Shown here one piece after another: positions 1 through 11,310 of a stretch of DNA of 64,000 nt. Under the pieces are notes generated by a model. The model was not told where the DNA came from. It worked only from the letters and a program-made list of their open reading frames with translations, and searched no databases. Within the stretch, counting starts at the first letter, position 1. The number at the start of each line of letters is the position of its first letter. The stretch comes from Flammulina velutipes. Taxonomy: Eukaryota; Basidiomycota; Agaricomycetes; Agaricales; Physalacriaceae. The position numbers and the translations under genes are program-made. Where the stretch lies: positions 62,001-126,000 of the forward strand of contig CM022368.1 of assembly GCA_011800155.1 (NCBI GenBank), in the 5' to 3' direction.

Positions 1-180
1 GGAGGAGCGGCGGTGGGAGCGGTGGGAGGAGCGGCGGTGGGAGCGGCGGTGGGAGCGGTGGGAGGAGCGGCGGGAGCGGCGGCGGGAGGAGCGGCGGCGG
101 GAGCGGCGGGAGGAGCGGGAAAGTCTGTCAGATAGACTCCTCCAGGTGCCAGAGGAGCGGGAGGAGGAGCGGGAGTGACG
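1..180. repeat. GGAGC/GGCGG minisatellite
   Basis: A degenerate tandem array built from GGGAGCGGCGG, GGTGGGAGC and GGAGGAGC words. Read on the minus strand it encodes Pro/Ala repeats of the gene above, so it is probably an expanding coding minisatellite. Confidence 0.7.
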
Positions 181-1443
181 GCAGGAGCGGGAAAGTCTGT
201 CAGTGAGGCGGCAGTCCTAAGAGAGGGATATGATTCTGCTGAAAGGGCAGCAAAGGTAGCAACGACGGTAGACTCTTCGTCAAAAAAAGTGGACTCTGTA
301 GAGGTGGTAGGAGTGAGATCATGTTCTGCAGGAACATGTCTAGGTATCGTAGCAGGCTCTTCTCGAGCTTGAACAGGAAACTGAATGGGAGTAGTTTCTA
401 CATCAAGCTCTGCAGCTTCAATGGCAATGACATATGGATTTGGCTCGGCTACGATAGGAGCGGGAGCGCCGGCGACCGATGGGAGGGAGATGACGGAGAC
501 AGGTTCCGCCAAAGACAATGAGGAGGCGGGAGAGGCCGGTTGCATGAGTCCTAGAGAAAGGGTTGGCGGAGTAAACGATGGATCATATGTGTGTTCGTCA
601 TCCAAATCACTGGTGTGTTCGTGCTCGAACTCTAATAGTAACGACTGGTCAGCAGGTTGGCGGACGTTGAGGTGGGGTTATACCTATCCTTGTATGTTCC
701 TCCTGCTGCCCTTCTACGTATAGCGTTGTGTTCTCCAGGTCAATGTCCATGCTGCCATGTGTTTCCTTTCCTTGAGCTAAAGTTTCCCCACTTAGAACAA
801 AACGAATGTTCATTATAGTCCACATTTCTTCCAATTCATCGTCGTCTGCCCATACTAACAGCTGGGTGCTCTCCCCGAGACCACCGCACGGAACAAGACT
901 ATCCTCATCCGTGTCAGTGTCTCGAGCCAGGACCCTCTCCAGTTTCGAGTCCAAGATTTTCAGTTCCTGGATACACTTTCTTGATACTGTATCCTCTTGA
1001 ATTCTACTTGAATAAATTTTCAGAGCGCCGTCTGGGTCAGTGGTCGACATTGGCGAGTACCTGCGGCCTAAAGAGGTTGAGCCTTATGACACTAAAATCA
1101 GAATACAAAGATACGCACCATTGCCCCAGACGTCGCATACATGAGGGACCACGACACCCACAAACTGGAGTGAACGCGTCAGAGTTGCTGGTTTAGCATT
1201 GGTCCCGCGGCGACGGATCGCTGAGGGTTCTGGGGAAGGAGCAGGTGTGAATAAGCCGTCGAAATTGCATTCCTCATCATCGATGTCCATCGAGCTAGAG
1301 GTGTCACTATCCAGCGGGGCCGCACGTCGGGAATGAACAGAGTGAGCGCCCAGGAGGCTCAAAATGGTGCTGACGTCTAGATGAAAGAGACTAAACACAT
1401 GTCTCCCTGAACAATTATACAACTCACCCAAGGAAATTTGCAA
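1..1443 (-). CDS. Acidic, Pro/Ala-rich hypothetical protein, cut by the left window edge
   Basis: I do not recognise this family. On the minus strand three exons join in phase: about 1119-1393 (or up to 1443), 684-1067, and 1-631, with introns 1068-1118 (51 bp) and 632-683 (52 bp), both GT-AG. The first part holds two MDID acidic patches and a Ser/Pro-rich stretch. The middle is charged and helical (KILDSKLERVLARDTDTDED). The last exon is long, open and low in complexity, with Pro-Ala-Pro runs encoded by the GGAGC/GGCGG-rich sequence at 1-180, and a repeated LTDFPAP motif. The C-terminus is outside the window. The 5' end is uncertain because the open frame at 1443 starts with TTG; an intron ending near 1393 is likely and the start exon is not identified. 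The composition suggests a disordered protein; no function is inferred. Confidence 0.6.
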
Positions 1444-2051
1444 AACAGCGCCGGTCAGAGTGGATCGTACTTGACCTTACTGACGAACGTACTTGACCTA
1501 CTTTGGTCGTCACAAAGCGTCACAAATAGTCACTTTTCGGGCCACTGTCCGAGATTCTCCGCTGCGTTCCACCGTCCACGTACTTTATTTCTGCCTCTTC
1601 AAGTTCATTGCTATATATAAGACCTCTTTGTTCGTCTGTAATTATGTAATAGAAACAAGTATTCGGGTTTTCGAACAGGAGACGCTTGACGGAGGCTCTG
1701 TTGGCTTGGGTAGAGCACACATAAGGGCGCTATGACACGTACCAGAACACTGCCGCAACACACAAGTCTACGTCGCAAGGGAAATCGATTGGAGGGCAGT
1801 ACAGTAATACATCACCTGGTATATGACTCTAACGGTCCCTCTTCATCTATGCCCAGGACTCGGTACTATCGTCGCGCGGCGCGAGTCCTACAGCACAGCT
1901 TTGAAGACTTGAAATGAATTCAGATCGAATGTAAATCAAAGATGAAACAAATTAGATTGAAAACGAAGGAAACCAGATTGAAAACAAAGGAAGCTAGACT
2001 TAGGACGAAGAATAAGATTGCAAGAATCACGACCTGAAAACGAACGGAGGC

Positions 2052-2090
2052 GTGATCATGGCACGAAGATGAAGGAAAAGCCATGATCAC
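2052..2090. repeat. Perfect 11-bp inverted repeat
   Basis: GTGATCATGGC at 2052-2062 is matched by GCCATGATCAC at 2080-2090 with a 17-base loop. Each arm also contains a smaller GATC/CATG palindrome. It lies in the purine-rich repeat and has no adjacent gene that would make it a terminator. Confidence 0.7.
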
Positions 2091-3768
2091 GGAACGAAAA
2101 CGAAGGATATGGCCAATCTCGATGTGATTGGCTGTCCTTGTTCAGTCGACGGTCTAGCTGGCAGGGGAAGAGAAACAAATTTGCGGATGATGGGGTGGAG
2201 AGACGGAGGGAGAAATTTTCTTCGAAGTCCGGAATCATGCTGCACTGGGTGGACTGCCAGTGGTCGGAATTTGCCGTTCTTATTTCTTGGTCGCTCGGAC
2301 TCGACTAGTCGTGGCAGGCACGAAATGGCGCGCATTTGTGGCAGTTTACTTCTCTTCATAAGTAGGACTAGGTTAGGTGGGATCATGCATTACTATCCAA
2401 ATCTAAACACACTCATATCGGAACCTGAAGCTCGGGGCGTCACAATGTGTTTATTACTGTACTCTCATGAGTTGAAGCTACGAGCCCGGGTGCATAATTA
2501 ATATACCTAGGTTCTAGATATATCAGCAAAGTCGTGGCAGTCATGGTGTACCCCGGTAGCGGCAAATGTGTACTTTGACTTGACTTTCGCGCTTTGATCG
2601 CTGTCACGTGTGTTTGAGCTTTGTATGACTAGGCCATTTTGCCTTTATTAATAGGAAGGATAGGATAGGATCTACGGCAATATCCTATAAACTGTCGCTT
2701 CGTGAACGGTCGTACATTGAGGCCTCAGGCTTCATTACCCAGCGACCTAAGTCGAGTATATACAACTTTAATATGATTAGACCTATAAGCGGCGATCATT
2801 TAAGGCGTGGGAAATAAAACTGAATGCAGGAAGTTTGAATCAGACTTCCGTACAATATGGGTCGCCGTTCTTACCCAAGGCACCCTCCATTTTGTTGCTA
2901 TTGGAGAAAGTGTCGCAGGCATCGGCTGCGCGTTTACGCTGTCCTTCATAGGCGACGATGTAACTGCTTCGGCAAGGTGCGATTCAAAGTCTATTTGCTT
3001 CTCTCTGTTATTGCGGTTGGCAGAATACTTACGCCCAGGATGCCAGAAATAACCACTGAACCAGCCTTTGAATGGCGGCATTCGCCTACCGCCGAACGTC
3101 TCGAGGCTTGTTCTCACCTATCCCGGAATGTCCCCTCTATTGAAGAAGGGAATCAAACTCGACGGGTACGCACCTTCTTGGTTGTATTCGTAATTATTGC
3201 CGATCGCGTGTAGACTTGAATTCCATGGCGGTATACGATCCATTTTCCTCGGCCTAACCCCTTTACATATTACCCAGGCGACAACGAGGAAATGGGCCAG
3301 ACGCAGTTCTCACAAAAAATGATGACCGATCTCGGTCCGGATTACTACCTAATCTCTGTAAGCGCGCTCCTAGGTCTAACTGGTCGTATTCTCGCTAACG
3401 CGCCGATCTAGCGCCGTAACTACACCGCTTTCGCGACTGATAGTGCTGAGACACTCGGGGTGAAAATCAGATACGATTTCGTCGTCGCGTCTACCGAGAC
3501 GTCGGAGAATGGACCGGCGGTTGCGATAGGCAAAAATGGAGAGTAGATTAAAGCAGACGTGGCGCGTCTGTACCGTTCCCAACTATTGCATCGCTGATGT
3601 TATTAGATCGTCGGCGCAGACGGGCGCAACAATATTGTCCGAAAATACATTCTGGAGCAGCAGCAAACATCGGAGGAGGTCGACGACGACGATTCAAGCT
3701 CGATGGGACCTATGGGAATGTTAACACCCTTGTCGGGTACGTCGCAGCCATCTCCATCTGGAATCCTA

Positions 3769-3810
3769 ATATCTTTCATGGGGCACCATTTCATTGCCCA
3801 TGAAAGATAT
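3769..3810. repeat. Perfect 14-bp inverted repeat
   Basis: ATATCTTTCATGGG at 3769-3782 pairs with CCCATGAAAGATAT at 3797-3810, with a 14-base loop. One extra G would extend the pairing further. No gene context explains it. Confidence 0.7.
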
Positions 3811-5684
3811 GCGGCCATATCCAAAGCTTCATGACCTCAGCAACTCGTATAATCGCCTGGGTCCATAACTCATTGCATTGCACTTATCACTGTCACGGTA
3901 CATCGTTTGGATGGGCGACGGCTACTGTGCAACTGGAGGCGTGGTACGTGAAGCCTATCGTTACATTTTCTTGCATGCCTCATGCACGCTACCTTAGCAT
4001 GGCGACATCTTCACGCTAGGAGTCAATCACACACGTTCAATAAATCTCAATGATTTGGATTCGGCGCCTTGCAAGTGCATCTCTCCTCGAATTCTTTCCC
4101 AAATCTGACAGCACAATTTGTTTAGCGTAAAACTTATGAACTCTCTTGGAGAAGACTTGTCATCCGAGCATGCTATATCCATTCCTTCGACAGCTACGTC
4201 GATCGGCGTTTGAAGGCGTTGATTGTTGGAGAAGCAGCACATTGCGCCCCGGTATGTACTGTCTTTACCTGTTAAACCTCATCTGACGTCCTCCACAGAT
4301 TCATGGAAACCATAACGCGTAAGTCAACCTATACATTGATTAATTCCTAACCTATCATGGTCTTAGATCCCTGACAGTATGTCTTTTCCCATTGCGTCAG
4401 ATGACTATCTGACCCATATCTCCCTCTTCAGATTGAAGATACTTCACGCTTGGAACATTCTTCTCCTACATCACCGTCACAAATCGCGCATCTCCTCCGC
4501 GGCTACCGCGAAATTCGCATTCTGCGCTCCAAACTAATAGTAACAGCGAGCTCGCAGATTTATCGGCTTCGTCGCTCCCACCTGAACCACGTCGTGATCT
4601 CCGATACGAGAACATGCGCCTCTCGTTGGTTCTGGTGAGTGACTCGAATTCTCACGCTGACAAGGCAGAGTGTTGGAGGTCGTGAACGGTGAAACATCCT
4701 GACCGACCGAGAGAATGTGGTTGAGTTGGGGACGCTACCATGAGATGACGAGCCTACGATGGTAGGTACACAAGGACCAGCACTTACTTTGTGCAGACGC
4801 TCGTTCGTGGCCGTGAGGCACGACTCCGAATACCCGGTCAGTGTCGCCTCCGGAGTGATTCTCGGGGCGTCATGTACCAGGGTATTTCGGAGGAGAGGTG
4901 GCGCTATTCCTAAGCTGCGCCACCTTTTAGATTTACACTCAGGTGAGGGTACATTCGAGCACTGACCACCGCTCCACGGTTATCCCGACTGAGCGACATT
5001 GTGGTAGCCCCTACCCTCTAGGTCATGGACCGAGACCCACGATCGTACCCACATGGCAAGAGCCAAGCCGCATGACGAAGAAGGTGGACACGACATAGCG
5101 ATTTGCTAGTAGTTGGGCTTCGTTTTCGTCGGAAGCACATCCGTCATTTACCATTTACGTAGCATGTTTACTTAGAGGAATCAATTCTCAATACGGCGCT
5201 TAGCGGACAGTGGAGCGTCGTCGTTTATATTGATCACAGTTTCGGTCTTGCGGCGAATGTATATATTTTCGTAAGTAGAAACGATAGAACGCCACATCCC
5301 TGCAACCCGGATCTGTCCGATGGAGGAGTTGTCATGGAAACACACATTGAGACGTGTCAAGGGTAACTCGTAGGATATAATTTGAAGGTACCATGGGATG
5401 TTGCGATGCCCGCGCAGGCGCAGGGGCATGCATCGATGAGATCGCCGCTGCCTCAAGGTGAGCTTTGACATGCGGCTTCGAAGTTCGAGCAGAACGTACG
5501 AAATCTGGGTGCTGTGTCCGTGTTTTCTCCCTTCAACTACGTCTTCTTTCTTTCTCACTCCTAAGTGTGCTCTCAAGCTTTGCTTTTTGTATCCTACCGG
5601 GCTCTCTTCTACGCCACCAAAAATACATGAAGTATGTATCCCGTCAACAGCAATTTATAATTACTCAGACGACTACAGAAAACA

Positions 5685-7279
5685 ATGCAAGTCAACCCTT
5701 CAACTAAGCCGCCCTTCAGGCTATACACCACGCCAAATCACCGTGTCACCAAAGGCCGCTACATCACCAGCAATGATCCTCGAGGTTACATGCGAGTCTT
5801 CTAATCTATATTGTCTTGAAATAGCTCTAACCAACTTCGCCTTTGAAAGACCTGTCTACGAATATCCCTTGAACGGCCGATGGATCATGATAGATATTGA
5901 CGACGGCTACATATTTTGGACCGGGATACAGAAAGGTGAGTACGTCCTTGGGACATCTTACTTGCTCATTAATGTTCTTCTAGCTCTCGGGCGTGCAAAG
6001 GGTGTGAATTATTGTTTCCTACAGGTGTAACTCACACACTCTCGAGCAGACATTGTGAGAGTACTGGACGCACAACCCAACCAAGCTCCTTTGATACGAC
6101 GTGTCAAAGGCGGATACCTAAAGATTCAGGGCACTTGGATGCCATACGAGGTATGTCTCAGGGATTGTGCTTTTCTGCCGGGATCCTCATGTCCGACTTG
6201 GTTCTAGATGGCACTAACGTTGGCAAGAAGGCGAGTCCCGGAAATTTGCAAGTGATTATTGCTGTTTTACCCTCACGTTCAGAGTGGCCTGGCATATTCG
6301 AGATGATTTAATCCCTTTATTCGGGTACGTCTACACCAACCTCCCTTCTTTGCCGAAGTTAAAGTCGTTTAGCCCCACATTTCCGAGTATCTGTTTATCT
6401 CCAGATCAACTGGGCTTTGGCCAAGTCAATCCCAAAGACCTATCTCGACGACGCACACGCCGTAAGACTCAAGCGTCCACCATCTCGCTCAACGAACAGC
6501 CTGGAACTTGGAATATAGTAAATGACGCGGGCTTCGCCGTTGTGCCCGCTGACATACAGATGGCTTCATTTCCCCAGTGTCCTCCGAGTCAGGGCATATC
6601 TGAATGCACTCTTCCATCATCTGGTGTCCTGCGCCGGCCTATAGCACCCTCGTCTTCTCGCTATACTCCCTACCCTCCGAGGACGGATGACGCTCCCCGA
6701 GTAGCGAATCCCGATAACTCACCCGACGTTACCTCTTACCTGTTGGATACCATTATTCTCCCGCTTATCCACCCTGGTCGCTCCGGCCCAGGCTTATCAC
6801 CGTCTGCCCCGTCTTCCTACACATTACCACCGATTTCGGTGTTGGAGGATTTTCGAGAGATGGATGTAGACAATACTGCCGCCATACTTCAACGTTTACG
6901 CTCCGATAAACAGCAACACACCATCTATCCTGAGCCGGGGTACTCAATCGATATGCGGGAGAGGATGAGATCCTACCTGTATGTTGCTACGTATAGGTTG
7001 GCATGTTGATTTTTACTGACTAACCTATTACTTAGACCTCACACATGCTTCCCTCACCAAGTACGCAAACATTCGAGGAGCTCGTCATCAAATAGTGAAT
7101 CGCCCGTCTCATCATCCTCGCCACAACCGTTCTCTTCGCATCCGCTGGCCGTCAAGTGTGACAACCTGAGATTGGTCCCTCTCCATGTTCTTCAGCATGC
7201 AAAAGAACAGCACAACATATATCGCCGCCCCATTGCCTCTGGTTACCGTGAGGGCCACTGTTCAATACGCCCACCGTAA
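5685..7279 (+). CDS. KilA-N/APSES-type DNA-binding protein, 408 aa, eight exons
   Basis: Probable sequence-specific nuclear DNA-binding protein of the fungal APSES/KilA-N group. Exons 5685-5791, 5850-5935, 5984-6001, 6050-6150, 6208-6230, 6283-6324, 6373-6978 and 7036-7279 join in phase to 409 codons including the stop. The DNA-binding domain fills about residues 20-140: YPLNGRWIMIDIDDGY, then GGYLKIQGTWMPYE, then RRVAWHIRDDLIPLFGPTF and CLSPDQLGFGQV, which is the known order of this family in mushrooms. After that come a basic RRRTRRK patch (possible nuclear signal), a Ser/Pro-rich linker and a Ser-rich C-terminal exon. The ATG at 5685 is the first in-frame Met; an extra 5' exon cannot be excluded. 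Introns 5792-5849 and 6231-6282 have GC rather than GT donors. The last intron could alternatively start at 6997 with the same frame. Confidence 0.85.
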
Positions 7280-7410
7280 TCTCCTACTCGTGGGGAGTTT
7301 TATGGGGTGTGTGCATATATAACCAGTGCGAGACTATCTATTACAATCTTATGCCATGTATATTGCGTCGTGACTTATTTGATTTCATTCCATAGTACGT
7401 GTTGTTGCTC

Positions 7411-10400
7411 TGTTCCAGTATACGGTGTCCCGCCTAATATAACATGGGATCGTAATCTCTACGACCAAGAACGGATCCACTTGCTGATAATATTGGGCTA
7501 TATAGCATCTCTGTCGTCGCCTTTATGAGTGATGATCCTCGCAGATGTGCTCGCGCATCGTAACAAGCTCATCGCACATATCCTGGCTGTCGCGGCAGGG
7601 CGCCGTTCCTCTTCGCGATGAAGAAGAGGAAGACGCATGAGAGAGTGATGATCGAGATCTTCGCGATTGATTTTTCAGGCTGAGGATTGTTTGAAGAATG
7701 TGGCGGAGTAGAACTGGGTTAGGGTTCAAATGACGACGGACTAGGTGCCCACGTGGTAACGGGCCGTCTTCGCTTTTCCTCCGTAGCCTTTGCTCGTCGT
7801 CGTCGGCGACAGCGTCGAGAGCGTTTATTTCGTTTCATCGCCTCCACTTTAACTCTGGTCATCGCGTCTGGCGACCTCGTATCTTCGTCGCTGCCACTAT
7901 CTATCCTCGGACGATGCCAGCCTCAACGTCCTCCAGTCACGGTTCAAAGCAGACCTTCCTTACACCTGCATTGGCACCTTCCATCTCTCTGTCGTCAATC
8001 CCTACAAAACCCTCGCCAATGTCAACAATATCAACGTGAAGGGATATGGCCGTTGCTGCAAGGACATCGGCGTCCCAACGACGCCCTCAGTTCTCTGCAG
8101 CCCCTTATTTACGAGCTGGCGGTCAAAATGTGTCTCATGATGACAGCAAGCCGGGCGCTTCTGTCGCGGTACGTCGCCTGTCGCCCGGATCCTTCCCCAA
8201 CTAATGCTCAGAGAAGTCGTCAAGCATTCACCTCGTCGTTAGCAACATCCTCCGCCTATCCAGCCATTCCAACAGGGAGGAAAAATTGGCCCAACAGATC
8301 GAGGCTGTCAGGACTGTTGGATGCATCTAGCAACGCAAAGAGTCATATCCCCCCGCGCACCCAGGTATATCCGCTGCACCAAACTGCACTTTACCGAGCG
8401 CGGACGTCCAACTTGCGCAAAAGTCCTCGTACTTCGCCCCGACAGGTCCCGCCTCAATCGCCCACCGCGTTCTTACCGCTCGCACCTACGTTCCCCACAG
8501 CATCCCAGATCTTCTTCCTCCACCAGCCAGACTTTTAATTCTGTGCACCTTCCGGCGCAGGCCTGTCTGACACCGCTCATTTCGGCGAACGGTCAAAATA
8601 TTCTCGACGACTTCCGCTCGGAAGAACTTGTCCACTCGTACATCCAGCATCGCGTCGTGGAGAATTTGATTGGCTACGACAGCCAGGTCGTCGCTGATAT
8701 CATCGTCCTACCGTCGGCTGTGAGCACGGATATTGTGGAAAGGCTCCTAAGTCGACGGAAAAGTTTAGAGGTATTCTCGTCGTCCAATACGGGCAAGGGC
8801 GGTGACCAATGGAATGAGGATACGCCGCAGGACGTTGTTACCAAGCTCGACGTGCACGCTTGGTTTGTATCCAGTCCCAGCGTTGGAGGAGCGGCCCTCA
8901 CTGTGTATCCCGAAAACAAATTCGTCGACGAACATTGATACCAGAATAGCCTGATTCTGAAGATGAAGAAGTATTACAAAGGTCTGCTCGTCTCGGGTCG
9001 CAAGAATGTCGAGGCATGGGCGCAGGATGAGGAGTAGGAAAAGTAAGCCTATTATTTACGTGTAAGTCACTCTCTGATCGTTTCCCTCAGGATTTGGATC
9101 ATCTGGGTTTACTACTTGAACACTCAGAACACATTCTTCAACAATCCGGACTGTCACCTCATCTCGCCTGATGTCGAGCGGTCCAGACGTCTCGATGGAC
9201 ATGAACGCAGTCTGTGCTGCGATGCATTTGGCTCTTCGCGGGGCACATCTCAACCGTCTGGATACCGTTTTCTATTCCGGCCGCACGGATTTCCGAACGA
9301 CTGCAAAATGCCAGGTCCACAACTACACGCTCATGACCTTCTCAGGATGGCTTCCGTGGGTCTCAAGTGTATGTACTTTCGTAGTTCTAGTGCTGCGTTG
9401 ATTGACGTGCTTTCTTAGTCTTCGAAGTTCGTTGTCTGCCAAATTCCTCGATGCGGAAGGCGAGGATTTCTTAAGTCGGACTCCACGACGACGAAAGGAA
9501 ACTCCCCTTCATTATCTGGGAGTGCAACATCATCGGTATCGGCAACGAGAGGACGACCCCGCGCATCGTCCTCGATGAGCGTGATTCCGAAACCTGATCC
9601 TCCCTGCTCTCCAAGTTCGTCAGCGAAACCTCACCTACGGCAAGGTGTACTCCGAGTTTGAAGGACATGTCGCCCTGTAAGTCCACCCTTATCGTCGACT
9701 TCTAGCGCTAACCCTCATCTGCAGATGCAAGGTTATCGTTAAAGTCGAACTGAACGCTCCCGACCATGAAATCGTGGCAAACTTGATAGTCAAATCCGCC
9801 TGATGCACCGTCTGAACAGAATCCACTTTGACACTCCGATGTCGCCAGTGGAATAGGAGATTTCTCACTAAATGTGAAATGGCATCGGAATCCATGCCTC
9901 ATTCTCCGAATACGTTTTCAATGTGGACGCTGATATGGTTCGTCGTTTGCTGACCCCTGCGTTGTACTTCAACTAATAAGGCCATTAGACGGCGACGCCC
10001 GATGGACTGAATCAGTCGCATCGTCATCCGATGATTCCGCCGTTATCGGTATCTGCAGCGAGACCAAGGCCGCTAACGAGCCAGAGTCCTGAGGGACGAC
10101 GATAATATCACATCTCTTATGATCTGTCGAAGGCTTCCGAGAGTTTGTTCGGCGAATCATTGACTTGGATGTGTCTGCCTCTATTCATCGGATTCGGAAG
10201 GCGGACGGCGGACGGCGGACGGCGGACGACCCATCGTCATCTCCAATTGCATCATCGACGAGTACAGGGAGCCCAACGCCGACACTCTGCACAAGAAGAA
10301 TATCATCTCCGTCGGAGAATATCGATTCCTGACGACGTTGTTGATGGAACTCTTCCTGACATTCAAGACGAATTTCTGCGGAGATGCTACTACGCGAATC

Positions 10401-10984
10401 GTCGCTCCGGACTGTTGGCGCATCCTGTTCTCGCAGCGCCGTCGTCGGATCAACTCGACCATCCACGATCTGTGCGACTCGGAGCTGGTCCTGCTTCCCG
10501 AACTTTTCAGGTTCTGCTGCTTCTCCATGCGGTTCTTCGTCCTCGGCGATCTGCTGTCCACGATCGTACGTTGCCGCCCTGTTTATATCACTATTGTGCT
10601 AACATTCTTCTCTCCAGTTCTTACTGGCCACTTTTAGTATGGTCCTGCCCCAACTTGATTTCGGCCCACTAACTGTTTTCCAGCTTGTCTATCTCATCAT
10701 TGTAGTCTCGATCTACGCGTCCGCGCCCCCCACGATCGCAATCGTCACGTTGGTCATCCTCTACGACCCCCAGGTCTGTGCGCTCGCCGTCTGCCAACCC
10801 TATACGCTCACTAAGCATAAGCTTTCATCTTCTTAGTTCATGCTGACATTCTTTCGTGTGTTTTTCTTCTCAGTGAATACGCAGGGAAAAGAAACTCGTT
10901 GTCAACGAGGACAAAAAGCTGGACGAATCGACGAATCCGCTTAAGAAGTATGGGCTCTAATACATTTCCCTTTTCTTGCGCTAA
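7411..10984 (+). repeat. Left arm of a 3.57 kb inverted repeat
   Basis: Positions x here match the reverse complement of positions 35721-x. The match begins at TGTTCCAG (7411) and is nearly perfect to 10984; a shorter match, GACGCTTGGGAGACT, continues near 11010-11024. Only a few differences were seen, for example A at 10747 against G in the other arm. The arm carries a degraded chitin synthase gene, and its first 340 bases belong to a repeat seen again at 38.6-40.5 kb. Confidence 0.95.
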
Positions 10985-11030
10985 TCCCTCAATACGCAGG
11001 GTACGAGACGCTTGGGAGACTGCCTAGCAC
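7753..11030 (+). pseudogene. Class IV-type chitin synthase (Chitin_synth_2) pseudogene, copy 1
   Basis: Remnant of a plasma-membrane glycosyltransferase that makes chitin from UDP-GlcNAc. Fragments in the family order, spread over several frames: AKCQVHNYTL (about 9305), KFVVCQIP (9425), NERTTPRIVLD (9545), LTYGKVYSEFEGHV (9630), IHFDTPMSP (9817), DLSKASESLFG (10120), ADTLHKKNIISVGEYRFLTT (10275), SQRRRRINSTIHDL (10428), CCFSMRFFVLGDLLSTIV (10515), a hydrophobic tail (10640-10770) and KLVVNEDKKLDES (10890). The catalytic QRRRW is QRRRR (TGG to CGG at 10446-10448) and the conserved GED is GEY. Stops and frame changes are frequent, for example after IVLD and within 9830-9900. The 205-aa open frame at 8321-8938 may be the remnant N-terminal half, but I could not align it to the family. 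Confidence 0.85.
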
Positions 11031-11310
11031 ACCGCTGCTGCGAGAAATTGGACGTTGGGGTTAGAGATAATAGAGGCATCGGCGCGCTTAGATTATCTTC
11101 CATAGAATCGAGGTACATGCTCCGTATGCTAAGTCTGCGCTTTCCTACGCCAAAGGCTGCCAGCGCCGATGTGTCTGCCTCTCGTAGACCACATCGTCGA
11201 CGACGACTTCTGAACTACAGTGTTTCAGGAGTATGGTTATAGCGGCATGCGGTTCAGCATTGACGGTCTTTCCTATTCTGTAAGATGTACCATGGCCAAT
11301 GTCATAGGTA
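11031..11310. other. Short intergenic stretch
   Basis: Unique sequence after the end of the left arm. It may retain the last codons of chitin synthase copy 1 (YETLGRLPS at about 11003). Otherwise I see nothing. Confidence 0.4.

Larger units (their letters stand above)
1450..5684. other. Stretch without a supported gene
   Basis: Frames here are short, on both strands, and mostly begin with non-ATG codons. A purine-rich, imperfect GATTGAAAACGAAGGAA repeat lies at about 1950-2110. Splice-like signals occur (for example near 4640), but I could not build an exon chain with a consistent phase. One minus-strand frame at 5181-5576 looks protein-like but has no ATG. It may hold a decayed gene or the 5' region of the KilA-N gene. 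Confidence 0.5.

Noticed and set aside
5181..5576. Minus-strand 131-codon frame
   Set aside because: Starts with TTG, has no recognised domain and no upstream exon I could join; only weakly protein-like.
7753..8538. 261-codon plus-strand frame (and its mirror at 27183-27968) as a gene
   Set aside because: Arg/Pro/Ser-rich composition, start not supported, and the region belongs to the decayed chitin synthase copy. Being present twice only reflects the inverted repeat.
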